Part shown: piece after piece, positions 54,666 to 64,000 of the stretch
Position numbering within the stretch: position 1 is the stretch's first letter
Layout: every line of letters begins with the position of its first letter
From: Streptomyces hyaluromycini
Lineage (GTDB): Bacteria; Actinomycetota; Actinomycetes; Streptomycetales; Streptomycetaceae
Direction of reading: 5' to 3'
DNA length: 64,000 nucleotides
Assembly (NCBI RefSeq): GCF_002217755.1
Contig: NZ_BCFL01000021.1
Coordinates: 352,835-416,834, forward strand
Notes under the pieces: generated by a model
What the model saw: the letters and a program-made list of their open reading frames with translations, nothing else
Database searches by the model: none
Told to the model about the DNA's origin: nothing
Position numbers and translations under genes: made by a program

Positions 54666-54673
<8 letters not shown>
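53531..54673 (+). CDS. carA: Carbamoyl-phosphate synthase small subunit
   Basis: Glutaminase subunit supplying ammonia to CarB. The 380-residue protein has an N-terminal domain (LVLEDGRIFRGRAYG, MTGYQETLTDPSY) and a class I amidotransferase domain with nucleophile Cys in GICFGNQILG and His/Glu in QYHPEAAAGP. The ATG overlaps the upstream stop, and the 3' end overlaps carB by 8 bp. Confidence 0.98.
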
Positions 54674-57977
<3,304 letters not shown>

Positions 57978-58002
57978 GGCCGTAGTGAGACTGCGGGCCC
58001 GT

Positions 58003-58070
58003 TGTGGCTGGTCGCGCCCACGCGGCGGAGCCGCATATTGAGTACTGCCCCGCGCCCCTTTCGGGGCGCG
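58003..58070 (-). repeat. Dispersed intergenic repeat, copy B
   Basis: Same orientation and nearly the same sequence as copy A at 12399-12466, including GTGGCTGGTCGCGCCCACGC and a GCGCCCC/GGGGCGC palindrome. It lies between carB and pyrD, so it may create a partial transcription stop inside the pyr operon. Confidence 0.7.
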
Positions 58071-58130
58071 TTGCCCAGCTGTCTGTGAGGGGGGCACCGG
58101 TGTCGGTGTCCCCCTTGGTATGAGGACGTC

Positions 58131-59237
58131 ATGTACAAGATCTTTTTCCAGCTCGTCTTCCGGCGGATGGACCCGGAAGCCGCCCACCACCTCGCCTTCC
58201 GGTGGATCCGGCTCGCCGTTCGCATCCCTGTGCTGCGTACCTTCGTCGCCGCCGCCCTTGCTCCCCGCTACAAGGAACTGCGTACCGAGGCCCTCGGGCT
58301 GCGGATGCACGGGCCGTTCGGGCTTGCCGCCGGATTCGACAAGAACGCCGTCGCGATCGACGGGATGTCGATGCTCGGGTTCGACCATGTCGAGATCGGG
58401 ACCGTGACGGGTGAGGCGCAGCCCGGCAATCCCAAGAAGCGGCTGTTCCGGCTCGTCGCGGACCGGGCGCTCATCAACCGCATGGGCTTCAACAACGACG
58501 GTTCGCTCGCCGTCGCCGCGCGGCTGGCGACCCGTGAGGCCGTCTTCAGGACCGTCGTGGGCGTGAACATCGGCAAGACCAAGGTCGTACCGGAGGCCGA
58601 GGCCGTCGGCGACTACGTGAAGTCGGCCGAGCGGCTCGCGGCGTACGCGGACTACCTGGTCGTGAACGTGTCGTCGCCGAACACGCCGGGCCTGCGCAAC
58701 CTCCAGGCGGTCGATCATCTGCGGCCGCTCCTGACGGCCGTGCGCGAGGCCGCCGACCGCGTGGTGGCGAACCGCCGGGTGCCGCTGCTGGTGAAGATCG
58801 CGCCGGACCTCGCCGACGAGGACGTCGACGCCGTCGCCGACCTGGCCGTGGAGCTGGGTCTGGACGGGATCATCGCGACCAACACCACCATCGCGCGGGA
58901 GGGGTTGGGGCTGCGCTCCGATCCCGCCCTGGTCAAGGAGACCGGCGGGCTCTCCGGGGCGCCGCTCAAGGCGCGCTCCCTGGAGGTGCTGCGGCGGCTG
59001 TACGCGCGCGTGGGCGACCGGATCACCCTGGTGGGCGTCGGCGGCATCGAGAACGCCGAGGACGCCTGGCAGCGCATCCTGGCCGGCGCCACGCTGGTCC
59101 AGGGCTACAGCGCCTTCATCTACGAGGGGCCGTTCTACGCTCGCGACCTCCACAAGGGCCTCGCGGCGCGCCTGCGCACCAGCCCGTACGCCACCCTCGC
59201 CGACGCGGTCGGCGCCGATGTGAGGAAGACCGTATGA
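58131..59237 (+). CDS. pyrD: Dihydroorotate dehydrogenase (quinone), class 2
   Basis: Membrane-associated flavoenzyme oxidising dihydroorotate with quinone. The 368-residue length and the N-terminal amphipathic segment (KIFFQLVFRRMDPEAAHHL) mark class 2. GLAAGFDKNAVAIDG, RMGFNNDG, NVSSPNTPGLRNLQ and GVGGIENAEDAW are typical. It has a separate ribosome-binding region after the repeat and overlaps pyrF (ATGA). Confidence 0.97.
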   Translation: MYKIFFQLVFRRMDPEAAHHLAFRWIRLAVRIPVLRTFVAAALAPRYKELRTEALGLRMHGPFGLAAGFDKNAVAIDGMSMLGFDHVEIGTVTGEAQPGNPKKRLFRLVADRALINRMGFNNDGSLAVAARLATREAVFRTVVGVNIGKTKVVPEAEAVGDYVKSAERLAAYADYLVVNVSSPNTPGLRNLQAVDHLRPLLTAVREAADRVVANRRVPLLVKIAPDLADEDVDAVADLAVELGLDGIIATNTTIAREGLGLRSDPALVKETGGLSGAPLKARSLEVLRRLYARVGDRITLVGVGGIENAEDAWQRILAGATLVQGYSAFIYEGPFYARDLHKGLAARLRTSPYATLADAVGADVRKTV

Positions 59238-60079
59238 GCCCGTTGGAGCCCTTCGGCGCGCGGCTGCGCAGTGTGATGGACGAGCGCGGCCCATTGTGCG
59301 TCGGTATCGACCCGCACGCCTCGCTGCTCTCCGAGTGGGGTCTGAACGACGACGTCGCGGGCCTGGAGCGGTTCAGCCGTACAGTCGTGGCGGCGGTGGC
59401 CGACCGGGTCGCGGTCATGAAGCCGCAGAGCGCGTTCTTCGAGCGGTTCGGCTCGCGGGGGATCGCCGTACTGGAGCGGGTGGTGCAGGAGGCGCGGGCG
59501 GCCGGGACGCTGGTCGTGATGGACGCCAAGCGCGGTGACATCGGCTCGACCATGGCCGGGTACGCGGAGGCCTATCTGGCCAAGGACGCCCCGCTGTTCT
59601 CGGACGCACTGACCGTCTCGCCGTACCTCGGCTACGGCTCGCTCAGCCCGGCCGTCGCGCTGGCCAGGGAGAGCGGGGCCGGCCTGTTCGTGCTGGCGCT
59701 CACCTCCAATCCGGAGGGCCCCGAGGTGCAGCACGCGGTGCGCGCCGACGGCCGTACGGTCGGCGCCACCATGCTGGCCCACCTGGCCGCCGAGAACGCG
59801 GGGGAGAAGCCGCTGGGTTCCTTCGGCGCCGTCGTCGGTGCCACGGTCGGCGACCTGTCGTCGTACGACCTCGACATCAACGGTCCGCTCCTCGCGCCGG
59901 GCGTCGGTGCGCAGGGGGCGACGGCCGCCGACCTTCCCGCGGTCTTCGGGGCCGCGGTGCGCAACGTGGTTCCAAACGTGAGCCGAGGTGTTTTGCGTCA
60001 CGGTCCCGATGTCGGGGCACTGCGGGCGGCCGCGGAGCGGTTCGCGGGCGAGATCCGGGATGTCGTCGCAGGTCGGTGA
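59234..60079 (+). CDS. pyrF: Orotidine 5'-phosphate decarboxylase
   Basis: Last step of UMP synthesis. The 281-residue TIM-barrel protein has the active-site DAKRGDIGSTMAGY (from residue 97) and an N-terminal LCVGIDPH. It belongs to the longer type 2 group found in actinobacteria. It ends the pyr operon; no strong terminator was found directly after it. Confidence 0.96.
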   Translation: MSPLEPFGARLRSVMDERGPLCVGIDPHASLLSEWGLNDDVAGLERFSRTVVAAVADRVAVMKPQSAFFERFGSRGIAVLERVVQEARAAGTLVVMDAKRGDIGSTMAGYAEAYLAKDAPLFSDALTVSPYLGYGSLSPAVALARESGAGLFVLALTSNPEGPEVQHAVRADGRTVGATMLAHLAAENAGEKPLGSFGAVVGATVGDLSSYDLDINGPLLAPGVGAQGATAADLPAVFGAAVRNVVPNVSRGVLRHGPDVGALRAAAERFAGEIRDVVAGR

Positions 60080-60208
60080 GGACTCCGATGAGCGCTCCGG
60101 CGAGCCGTTCGGCGACGGCCTGAGCGTGAATACATCCTCAAATCCGGGGCAGTATGTCTGAAATGTCCGGCCTGACGGAGGCTGACCAGGACTTTTCCGC
60201 TGTTCTCG

Positions 60209-60237
60209 CTGACTCCGGCGGACTTGCCCGCTAGTCT
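60209..60237 (+). promoter_or_regulatory. Promoter for the sIHF gene
   Basis: CTGACT (60209-60214) and TAGTCT (60232-60237) are separated by 17 bp. Transcription would start near 60244, giving a leader of about 100 nt that contains a CCCC/GGGG hairpin around 60277-60290. Confidence 0.5.
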
Positions 60238-60346
60238 CCGAGCAGAGTCAACGGGCAAGCGTGTTGCTCGTAGCTCCCCAGGTGTGGGGCGACTAGGTTC
60301 CTCACCGGTCCGTATCCGACAGTTCGACATCCGAGGTGACGTAGGC

Positions 60347-60670
60347 GTGGCTCTTCCGCCCCTTACCCCTGAACAGCGCGCAGCCGCGCTCGAAAAGGCC
60401 GCCGCGGCTCGCCGGGAGCGGGCCGAGGTCAAGAATCGACTCAAGCACTCCGGCGCCTCTCTTCACGAGGTCATCAAGCAGGGCCAGGAAAACGACGTCA
60501 TCGGCAAGATGAAGGTCTCCGCCCTGCTTGAGTCCCTGCCGGGCGTGGGCAAGGTCCGCGCCAAGCAGATCATGGAGCGACTCGGGATCTCCGAGAGCCG
60601 CCGGGTGCGTGGCCTCGGGTCCAACCAGATCGCCTCCCTGGAGCGCGAGTTCGGCAGCACCGGTTCCTGA
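60347..60670 (+). CDS. sihF: Integration host factor, actinobacterial type (sIHF)
   Basis: Nucleoid-associated DNA-binding protein that shapes chromosome topology and affects sporulation and antibiotic production. The GTG at 60347 gives 107 residues, the expected size. An N-terminal helix (TPEQRAAALEKAAAARRERA) is followed by the helix-two-turn-helix fold with SLPGVGKVRAKQIMERLGI and SRRVRGLGSNQ, the DNA-contacting segment. Unrelated in sequence to E. coli IHF. Monocistronic with its own promoter and terminator. Confidence 0.97.
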   Translation: MALPPLTPEQRAAALEKAAAARRERAEVKNRLKHSGASLHEVIKQGQENDVIGKMKVSALLESLPGVGKVRAKQIMERLGISESRRVRGLGSNQIASLEREFGSTGS

Positions 60671-60711
60671 TCGCCGGGCCGTCCGGGGCAGCGTCCCGGG
60701 CGGCCCGCGAT
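60670..60711 (+). terminator. Terminator after sIHF
   Basis: Arms GGGCCGTCCGGG and CCCGGGCGGCCC pair around a 7-nt loop, with one G-T pair, and extend outward through ATCG/CGAT. Confidence 0.65.
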
Positions 60712-60717
60712 TGCTGG

Positions 60718-60723
60718 AATAAT
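60718..60723 (+). promoter_or_regulatory. -10 box predicting a leaderless gmk mRNA
   Basis: AATAAT, five of six matches to TATAAT, ends 6 nt before the ATG at 60730. No ribosome-binding site is present. Confidence 0.4.
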
Positions 60724-60729
60724 CGCTGC

Positions 60730-61323
60730 ATGGCTGCAACATTCCGGGGGACGACCCCCGAGCCCCCGGACGTACGTCCGCGGCTGACCGTGCTCTCCGG
60801 CCCCTCCGGGGTCGGAAAGAGCACGGTCGTCGCCCATATGCGCAAGGAACACCCCGAGGTCTGGCTCTCGGTGTCGGCGACCACGCGCAGGCCCCGCCCG
60901 GGCGAGAAGCACGGGGTCCACTACTTCTTCGTCTCCGACGAGGAGATGGACAAGCTGATCGCCAACGGCGAGCTCCTGGAGTGGGCCGAATTCGCCGGCA
61001 ACCGCTACGGCACCCCGCGCGCCGCGGTGCTGGAGCACCTCGAAGCCGGTGTACCGGTCCTCCTGGAGATCGACCTCCAGGGTGCCCGGCAGGTCCGCGA
61101 GACCATGCCGGACGGCCGGCTGGTGTTCCTGGCCCCGCCCTCCTGGGAGGAGCTGGTACGCAGGCTCACCGGACGCGGCACCGAGGCGCCCGAGGTGATC
61201 GAGCGCCGGCTGGACGCGGCCAAGGTCGAACTCGCGGCCGAGCCGGAGTTCGACGAAACCCTGGTCAACACCTCCGTCGAGGACGTGGCGCGCGAGCTGC
61301 TAGCCTTGATGGACGTTGTGTGA
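60730..61323 (+). CDS. gmk: Guanylate kinase
   Basis: Phosphorylates GMP to GDP. The 197-residue protein has P-loop GPSGVGKST (24-32), the GMP-binding SVSATTRRPRPGE and VHYFFVSDEE segments, and the lid region. The first 18 residues are a short variable extension. rpoZ follows 51 bp downstream. Confidence 0.96.
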   Translation: MAATFRGTTPEPPDVRPRLTVLSGPSGVGKSTVVAHMRKEHPEVWLSVSATTRRPRPGEKHGVHYFFVSDEEMDKLIANGELLEWAEFAGNRYGTPRAAVLEHLEAGVPVLLEIDLQGARQVRETMPDGRLVFLAPPSWEELVRRLTGRGTEAPEVIERRLDAAKVELAAEPEFDETLVNTSVEDVARELLALMDVV

Positions 61324-61374
61324 TCGTTGCTGATCATTCAGACTGAATCTTTCCCATCCATCGGAAGGCAGAGC

Positions 61375-61647
61375 GTGTCCTCTTCCATCACCGCGCCCGA
61401 GGGCATCATCAACCCTCCGATCGACGAGCTCCTTGAGGCCACCGACTCGAAGTACAGCCTCGTGATCTACGCGGCCAAGCGTGCCCGCCAGATCAACGCT
61501 TACTACTCGCAGCTCGGCGAGGGCCTCCTCGAGTACGTCGGTCCGCTCGTCGACACCCACGTCCACGAGAAGCCGCTCTCCATCGCCCTGCGCGAGATCA
61601 ACGCGGGTCTGCTGACCTCCGAGGCCATTGAGGGCCCGGCGCAGTAG
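61375..61647 (+). CDS. rpoZ: DNA-directed RNA polymerase subunit omega
   Basis: Small subunit that stabilises RNA polymerase. The GTG at 61375 follows CGGAAGG and gives 90 residues. The family core is INPPIDELLEATDSKYSLVI and AKRARQINAYY. In-frame codons before 61375 (from 61327) lack support. A clear terminator follows. Confidence 0.97.
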   Translation: MSSSITAPEGIINPPIDELLEATDSKYSLVIYAAKRARQINAYYSQLGEGLLEYVGPLVDTHVHEKPLSIALREINAGLLTSEAIEGPAQ

Positions 61648-61672
61648 TACTTTCATATTGCAGTTGACTTAT

Positions 61673-61706
61673 CCACAGGCCCGGCAATCGACTGCCGGGC
61701 CTGTGG
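61673..61706 (+). terminator. Terminator after rpoZ
   Basis: A perfect 14-bp stem (61673-61686 with 61693-61706) encloses a 6-nt loop. Its left edge overlaps a TTATCCACA motif (61670-61678). Confidence 0.75.
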
Positions 61707-61744
61707 TGTGTGATGGCGTCATGGATTCGACGAGTGGAGGCCCG

Positions 61745-62950
61745 GTGGACAAGCCGAAGGTCGTGCTGGGGGTCAGCGGCGGCATCGCCGCCTACAAGGC
61801 CTGTGAGCTGCTGAGAAGGTTCACCGAGTCGGGCCATGACGTCCGGGTCGTGCCCACCGCCTCCGCGCTGCACTTCGTCGGCGCCGCCACCTGGTCCGCC
61901 CTCTCCGGCAACCCCGTCTCCACCGAGGTCTGGGACCGCGTCGAGGAGGTCCCGCACGTCCGCATCGGCCAGCACGCCGACCTGGTCGTCGTCGCCCCCG
62001 CCACCGCCGACATGCTCGCCAAGGCCGCTCACGGCCTCGCCGACGACCTGCTCACCAACACCCTTCTCACGGCCCGCTGCCCGGTGGTCTTCGCCCCCGC
62101 GATGCACACCGAGATGTGGGAGCACCCGGCCACCCAGGAGAACGTGGCCACGCTGCGCCGCCGCGGTGCCGTCGTCGTCGAACCGGCGGTCGGCCGCCTC
62201 ACCGGCGTCGACACCGGCAAGGGCCGGCTGCCCGACCCGGCGGAGATCTTCGAGGTCTGCCGTCGCGTCCTCGCGCGAGGGGTGCGGGAGCCCGACCTGG
62301 CCGGTCGGCACGTCGTCGTCTCCGCCGGCGGCACCCGCGAGCCCCTCGACCCCGTCCGCTTCCTCGGCAACCGCTCCTCCGGCAAGCAGGGCTACGCCCT
62401 CGCCCGCACGGCCGCCGCCCGGGGCGCCCGGGTGACGCTGGTCGCCGCGAACACCACCGGCCTGCCGGACCCGGCCGGCGTGGACGTCGTCCCGGTCGGT
62501 ACGGCCGTACAGCTGCGCGAGGCGGTGCTGAAGGCGGCCGCCGACGCCGACGCCGTGGTGATGGCCGCCGCCGTCGCCGACTTCCGTCCCGCGGTCTACG
62601 CGGCCGGGAAGATCAAGAAGAAGGACGGCCAGGATCCCGAACCGATCGTCCTGGTGCGGAATCCGGACATCCTCGCGGAGATCTCGGCCGACCGGGCGCG
62701 GTCCGGACAGGTGATCGTCGGCTTCGCCGCCGAGACCGACGACGTCCTCGCCAACGGCCGGACCAAGCTGGCACGCAAGGGCTGCGACCTGCTCGTGGTC
62801 AACGAGGTGGGCGAACGCAAGACCTTCGGCTCCGAGGAGAACGAGGCCGTGGTGCTCGGCGCCGACGGCAGTGAGACACCTGTGCCGCACGGACCGAAGG
62901 AGGCCCTCGCCGACACCGTGTGGGATCTGGTGGCGGCCCGTTTGGGTTAA
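61745..62950 (+). CDS. coaBC: Bifunctional phosphopantothenoylcysteine decarboxylase/phosphopantothenate--cysteine ligase
   Basis: Two successive steps of coenzyme A synthesis. The N-terminal flavoprotein decarboxylase half has VLGVSGGIAAYKACEL and the substrate-clamp PAMHTEMWEHPA. The C-terminal synthetase half has VSAGGTREPLDPVRFLGNRSS and a KIKKKD motif. The GTG at 61745 follows GGAGG closely and gives 401 residues; an ATG at 61721 would add 8 residues. Gene order rpoZ-coaBC-metK is standard in actinobacteria. Confidence 0.95.
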   Translation: MDKPKVVLGVSGGIAAYKACELLRRFTESGHDVRVVPTASALHFVGAATWSALSGNPVSTEVWDRVEEVPHVRIGQHADLVVVAPATADMLAKAAHGLADDLLTNTLLTARCPVVFAPAMHTEMWEHPATQENVATLRRRGAVVVEPAVGRLTGVDTGKGRLPDPAEIFEVCRRVLARGVREPDLAGRHVVVSAGGTREPLDPVRFLGNRSSGKQGYALARTAAARGARVTLVAANTTGLPDPAGVDVVPVGTAVQLREAVLKAAADADAVVMAAAVADFRPAVYAAGKIKKKDGQDPEPIVLVRNPDILAEISADRARSGQVIVGFAAETDDVLANGRTKLARKGCDLLVVNEVGERKTFGSEENEAVVLGADGSETPVPHGPKEALADTVWDLVAARLG

Positions 62951-62989
62951 CTTATTTCAGCCATATGTCAACTTTCTCGGGTGTGACAT

Positions 62990-62995
62990 TACGGT
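62990..62995 (+). promoter_or_regulatory. Upstream -10 candidate for metK
   Basis: TACGGT in an AT-richer stretch would start transcription near 63002 and give a leader of about 190 nt containing the inverted-repeat structure at 63013-63090. Confidence 0.35.
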
Positions 62996-63012
62996 GCGGT
63001 GACTCTGGTCAA

Positions 63013-63090
63013 GGCCGCCGGCCATTGGGCAGAATGCCCGTGCCGCAGGTCACAGCACTCCCGAGTGTCGAGACAGATGGGCCGGCGGCC
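63013..63090 (+). promoter_or_regulatory. Possible branched RNA element upstream of metK
   Basis: GGCCGCCGGCC (63013-63023) pairs perfectly with GGCCGGCGGCC (63080-63090). Inside are short hairpins GGGC/GCCC (63027-63038), GTGCC/GGTCAC (63040-63053, with a bulge) and CACT/AGTG (63056-63067). The landmarks of SAM-I or SAM-IV riboswitches are not present. It could instead be a DNA operator. Confidence 0.35.
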
Positions 63091-63102
63091 GAGTGCGACC
63101 GA

Positions 63103-63108
63103 TAAACT
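63103..63108 (+). promoter_or_regulatory. Downstream -10 candidate for metK
   Basis: TAAACT would start transcription near 63115, about 75 nt before the GTG. No clear -35. Confidence 0.4.
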
Positions 63109-63189
63109 GTTCTCGGACGACGCCCGGGTGCAGCCCCCGCGTTGTCCGCCAATGATCAGCCAGCAGCCGCTGCAACCCCAGGGAGCGTT

Positions 63190-64000
63190 GTGTCCCGTCG
63201 CCTGTTCACCTCGGAGTCCGTAACCGAGGGTCACCCCGACAAGATCGCTGACCAGATCAGCGACACCATTCTCGACGCGCTTCTGCGTGAGGACCCGACC
63301 TCCCGGGTCGCCGTCGAGACGCTGATCACCACCGGCCTGGTGCACGTGGCCGGCGAGGTCACGACCAAGACGTACGCGGACATCGCGACGCTGGTCCGCA
63401 ACAAGATCCTCGAGATCGGCTACGACTCCTCGAAGAAGGGCTTCGACGGAGCATCCTGTGGCGTCTCGGTCTCGATCGGCGCGCAGTCCCCGGACATCGC
63501 CCAGGGCGTGGACACGGCGTACGAGAACCGGGTCGAGGGCGACGAGGACGAGCTGGACAAGCAGGGCGCCGGTGACCAGGGCCTGATGTTCGGCTACGCG
63601 ACGGACGAGACGCCGACGCTGATGCCGCTCCCGATCTTCCTGGCGCACCGCCTCTCCAAGCGCCTCTCCGAGGTCCGCAAGAACGGCACCATCCCCTACC
63701 TGCGCCCGGACGGCAAGACGCAGGTCACCATCGAGTACGACGGCGACAAGGCCGTCCGCCTCGACACGGTCGTCGTCTCCAGCCAGCACGCCTCGGACAT
63801 CGACCTGGAGTCGCTGCTCGCGCCCGACATCCGCGAGTTCGTGGTGGAGCCGGAGCTGAAGGCGCTGCTGGACGACGGCATCAAGCTCGACACCGAGAAC
63901 TACCGCCTGCTGGTCAACCCGACCGGCCGCTTCGAGATCGGCGGCCCGATGGGCGACGCCGGCCTGACCGGCCGCAAGATCATCATCGACACCTACGGCG
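63190..64000 (+). CDS. metK: S-adenosylmethionine synthetase, 3' end outside window
   Basis: Makes S-adenosylmethionine from methionine and ATP. The GTG at 63190 follows GGGAGC. The 270 visible codons begin MSRRLFTSESVTEGHPDKIA and include the signature GAGDQGLMFGYA and the LVNPTGRFEIGGPMGDAGLT segment. The frame runs off the window before the C-terminal third. SAM level affects antibiotic production in streptomycetes. Confidence 0.97.
   Translation, partial: MSRRLFTSESVTEGHPDKIADQISDTILDALLREDPTSRVAVETLITTGLVHVAGEVTTKTYADIATLVRNKILEIGYDSSKKGFDGASCGVSVSIGAQSPDIAQGVDTAYENRVEGDEDELDKQGAGDQGLMFGYATDETPTLMPLPIFLAHRLSKRLSEVRKNGTIPYLRPDGKTQVTIEYDGDKAVRLDTVVVSSQHASDIDLESLLAPDIREFVVEPELKALLDDGIKLDTENYRLLVNPTGRFEIGGPMGDAGLTGRKIIIDTYG

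Noticed and set aside
62951..63189. Known SAM riboswitch before metK
   Set aside because: The conserved landmarks of SAM-I and SAM-IV that I know (such as the GGCAACC segment) are absent. Only an unclassified structure is reported.

Overview
This window is a stretch of high-GC actinobacterial core chromosome, almost certainly from a Streptomyces species. The evidence is extreme third-position GC, frequent GTG and some TTG starts, the developmental regulator BldD, the nucleoid protein sIHF, phosphatidylinositol mannoside (PIM) lipid genes, and a gene order that I recall as the thrS to metK segment of S. coelicolor. I see no integrase, transposase, plasmid or phage genes, no rRNA and no tRNA.

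Layout. 1-1.7 kb: two genes of unknown role, one DUF4365-like and cut by the window edge. 1.8-9.3 kb: thrS, a potassium channel, a HIT hydrolase, an orphan membrane protein and an EF-G2-type GTPase. 9.6-12.3 kb: a three-gene PIM operon (phosphatidylinositol-phosphate synthase, acyltransferase, PimA). 12.5-22.4 kb: a LemA-like protein, pdxS-pdxT, yebC, ruvC-ruvA-ruvB, yajC-secD-secF, apt. 22.5-25.7 kb: a small secreted protein in an AT-richer patch, then the (p)ppGpp enzyme gene rel. 25.8-35.5 kb: a DUF349 protein, a cyclophilin, a glyoxalase-II-like hydrolase, hisS, a VKOR protein, rarA, rpsD and a STAND ATPase. 35.7-45.3 kb: DUF948 and DUF6167 proteins, alaS, ruvX, mltG, aroE, aroC, aroK, aroB. 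45.4-49.0 kb: a proline-rich kinase-like protein, a tandem-repeat block, an M24 peptidase-like protein, efp, nusB. 49.2-60.1 kb: bldD on the minus strand, then the pyrimidine operon pyrR-pyrB-pyrC-(membrane protein)-carA-carB-pyrD-pyrF. 60.2-64 kb: sIHF, gmk, rpoZ, coaBC and the start of metK.

Most genes lie on the plus strand in tightly coupled operons with ATGA or GTGA overlaps. Strong hairpin terminators separate the units after yebC, apt, rel, nusB, bldD, sIHF and rpoZ. Several genes have a TANNNT -10 box only 6-7 nt before the start codon, which predicts leaderless mRNAs.

The most notable non-routine signals are: two type I-E CRISPR-like repeat units exactly 61 bp apart downstream of thrS; a tandem array of 89-90 bp units belonging to a repeat family with other copies in the window; an M24 peptidase-fold protein with changed metal ligands; an EF-G-like protein lacking the NKxD guanine-specificity motif; a possible branched RNA before metK; a PyrR-type RNA site overlapping the pyrR ribosome-binding site; and a small secreted protein between apt and rel. 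None of these proves a new system; they are the best leads visible by eye.
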